From positions 1-15,099 of the forward strand of contig JALOBX010000010.1 in assembly GCA_023228065.1 (NCBI GenBank): a stretch of DNA of 15,099 bases, given 5' to 3'. The notes beneath the pieces are model-generated. The model did no database searches and was not told the DNA's origin. It worked only from the letters and a program-made list of their open reading frames with translations. Origin of the DNA: Candidatus Pacearchaeota archaeon. GTDB lineage: Archaea > Nanoarchaeota > Nanoarchaeia > Pacearchaeales > GW2011-AR1. The position numbers and the translations under genes were made by a program. Below are positions 14,889 to 15,099 of the stretch, piece after piece (the first letter of the stretch is position 1; each line of letters opens with the position of its first letter).

Positions 14889-15099
14889 ATGGTTAAAGAA
14901 AAGTGGACAATAATTCAACCTGTGTGTCGTGGTGGAGGTAAAGAAACTTCTGGGCAATGGAGTAACCACACTTTTTTAAATTTTTCAAGGTTATTTAATG
15001 CAAAACTTTATCATATACTAGATTCAAATATTGAAATGGATTCCGATGTATACCACATAGTTAATTTTGATATTGGGTTACTAGAACAAGAAATAGAGT
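14889..15099 (+). CDS. Unrecognised protein, N-terminal 70 residues only (runs off window)
   Basis: An ATG with AAGGAAAGG just upstream begins 11 bp after the SDR stop and stays open to the window end (70 full codons). The visible part reads WTIIQPVCRGGGKET (6-20), then SNHTFLNFSRLFNAKLYHI and DSDVYHIVNFDIG. It has no signal peptide or membrane segment and no motif I can assign. Its place in the same transcription unit suggests another enzyme or transferase of the sugar pathway, but that is context only. The rest of the gene lies beyond the right edge. Confidence 0.6.
   Translation, partial: MVKEKWTIIQPVCRGGGKETSGQWSNHTFLNFSRLFNAKLYHILDSNIEMDSDVYHIVNFDIGLLEQEIE

Overview
This AT-rich window (about 70% A+T by eye) most likely comes from the genome of a tailed double-stranded DNA bacteriophage, or less likely a prophage edge. 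The left third encodes virion proteins of the tail-fibre or receptor-binding kind on the minus strand. The right two thirds is a compact plus-strand cassette of enzymes of the sort that build and attach unusual sugars. No integrase, transposase, tRNA, rRNA, CRISPR array or clear terminator is visible, and there is no ribosomal or housekeeping gene to name a host. Large T4-like marine phages are known to carry lipopolysaccharide-type genes, so this combination has precedent, but taxonomy cannot be settled from this sequence.

Left region (1-4940, minus strand, transcribed right to left). A 114-residue beta-rich small protein comes first, then a 137-residue protein with one membrane segment and a coiled coil, then a 954-residue tail-fibre-like protein, then a second large structural protein with a lectin-like beta-sandwich that runs off the left edge. 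The four genes are tightly packed (14-bp gap, 4-bp overlap, 33-bp gap) and look like one transcription unit.

Centre (4941-5132). A 192-bp, extremely A/T-rich divergent spacer separates the two modules and is the only substantial non-coding DNA. It should hold the start signals for both units.

Right region (5133-15099, plus strand). Ten genes follow in one direction. They are: an N-acetylneuraminate-synthase-like enzyme fused to a cupin; a HAD phosphatase; an acetolactate-synthase-like thiamine-diphosphate enzyme; a family GT17-like glycosyltransferase; a radical SAM/SPASM enzyme; a divergent Nudix hydrolase; a sugar C-methyltransferase-like protein; a radical SAM enzyme with a B12-binding-like N-terminus and a TPR-like C-terminus; an NAD-dependent sugar epimerase/reductase; and the first 70 codons of an unrecognised gene. 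From 8960 to 14877 neighbouring genes overlap or lie within 2 bp of each other, so they are probably translationally coupled.

Working together (inference): NeuB, phosphatase, TPP enzyme, C-methyltransferase, SDR and the two radical SAM enzymes could assemble a nonulosonic-acid-like and/or branched-chain sugar, and the GT17-like transferase could attach a sugar to an acceptor. The product might decorate the virion, alter the host envelope to block superinfection, or maintain surface glycans during infection. No nucleotidyltransferase (such as a CMP-sialate synthetase), flippase or polymerase is in the window, so the pathway is incomplete here and may continue to the right.
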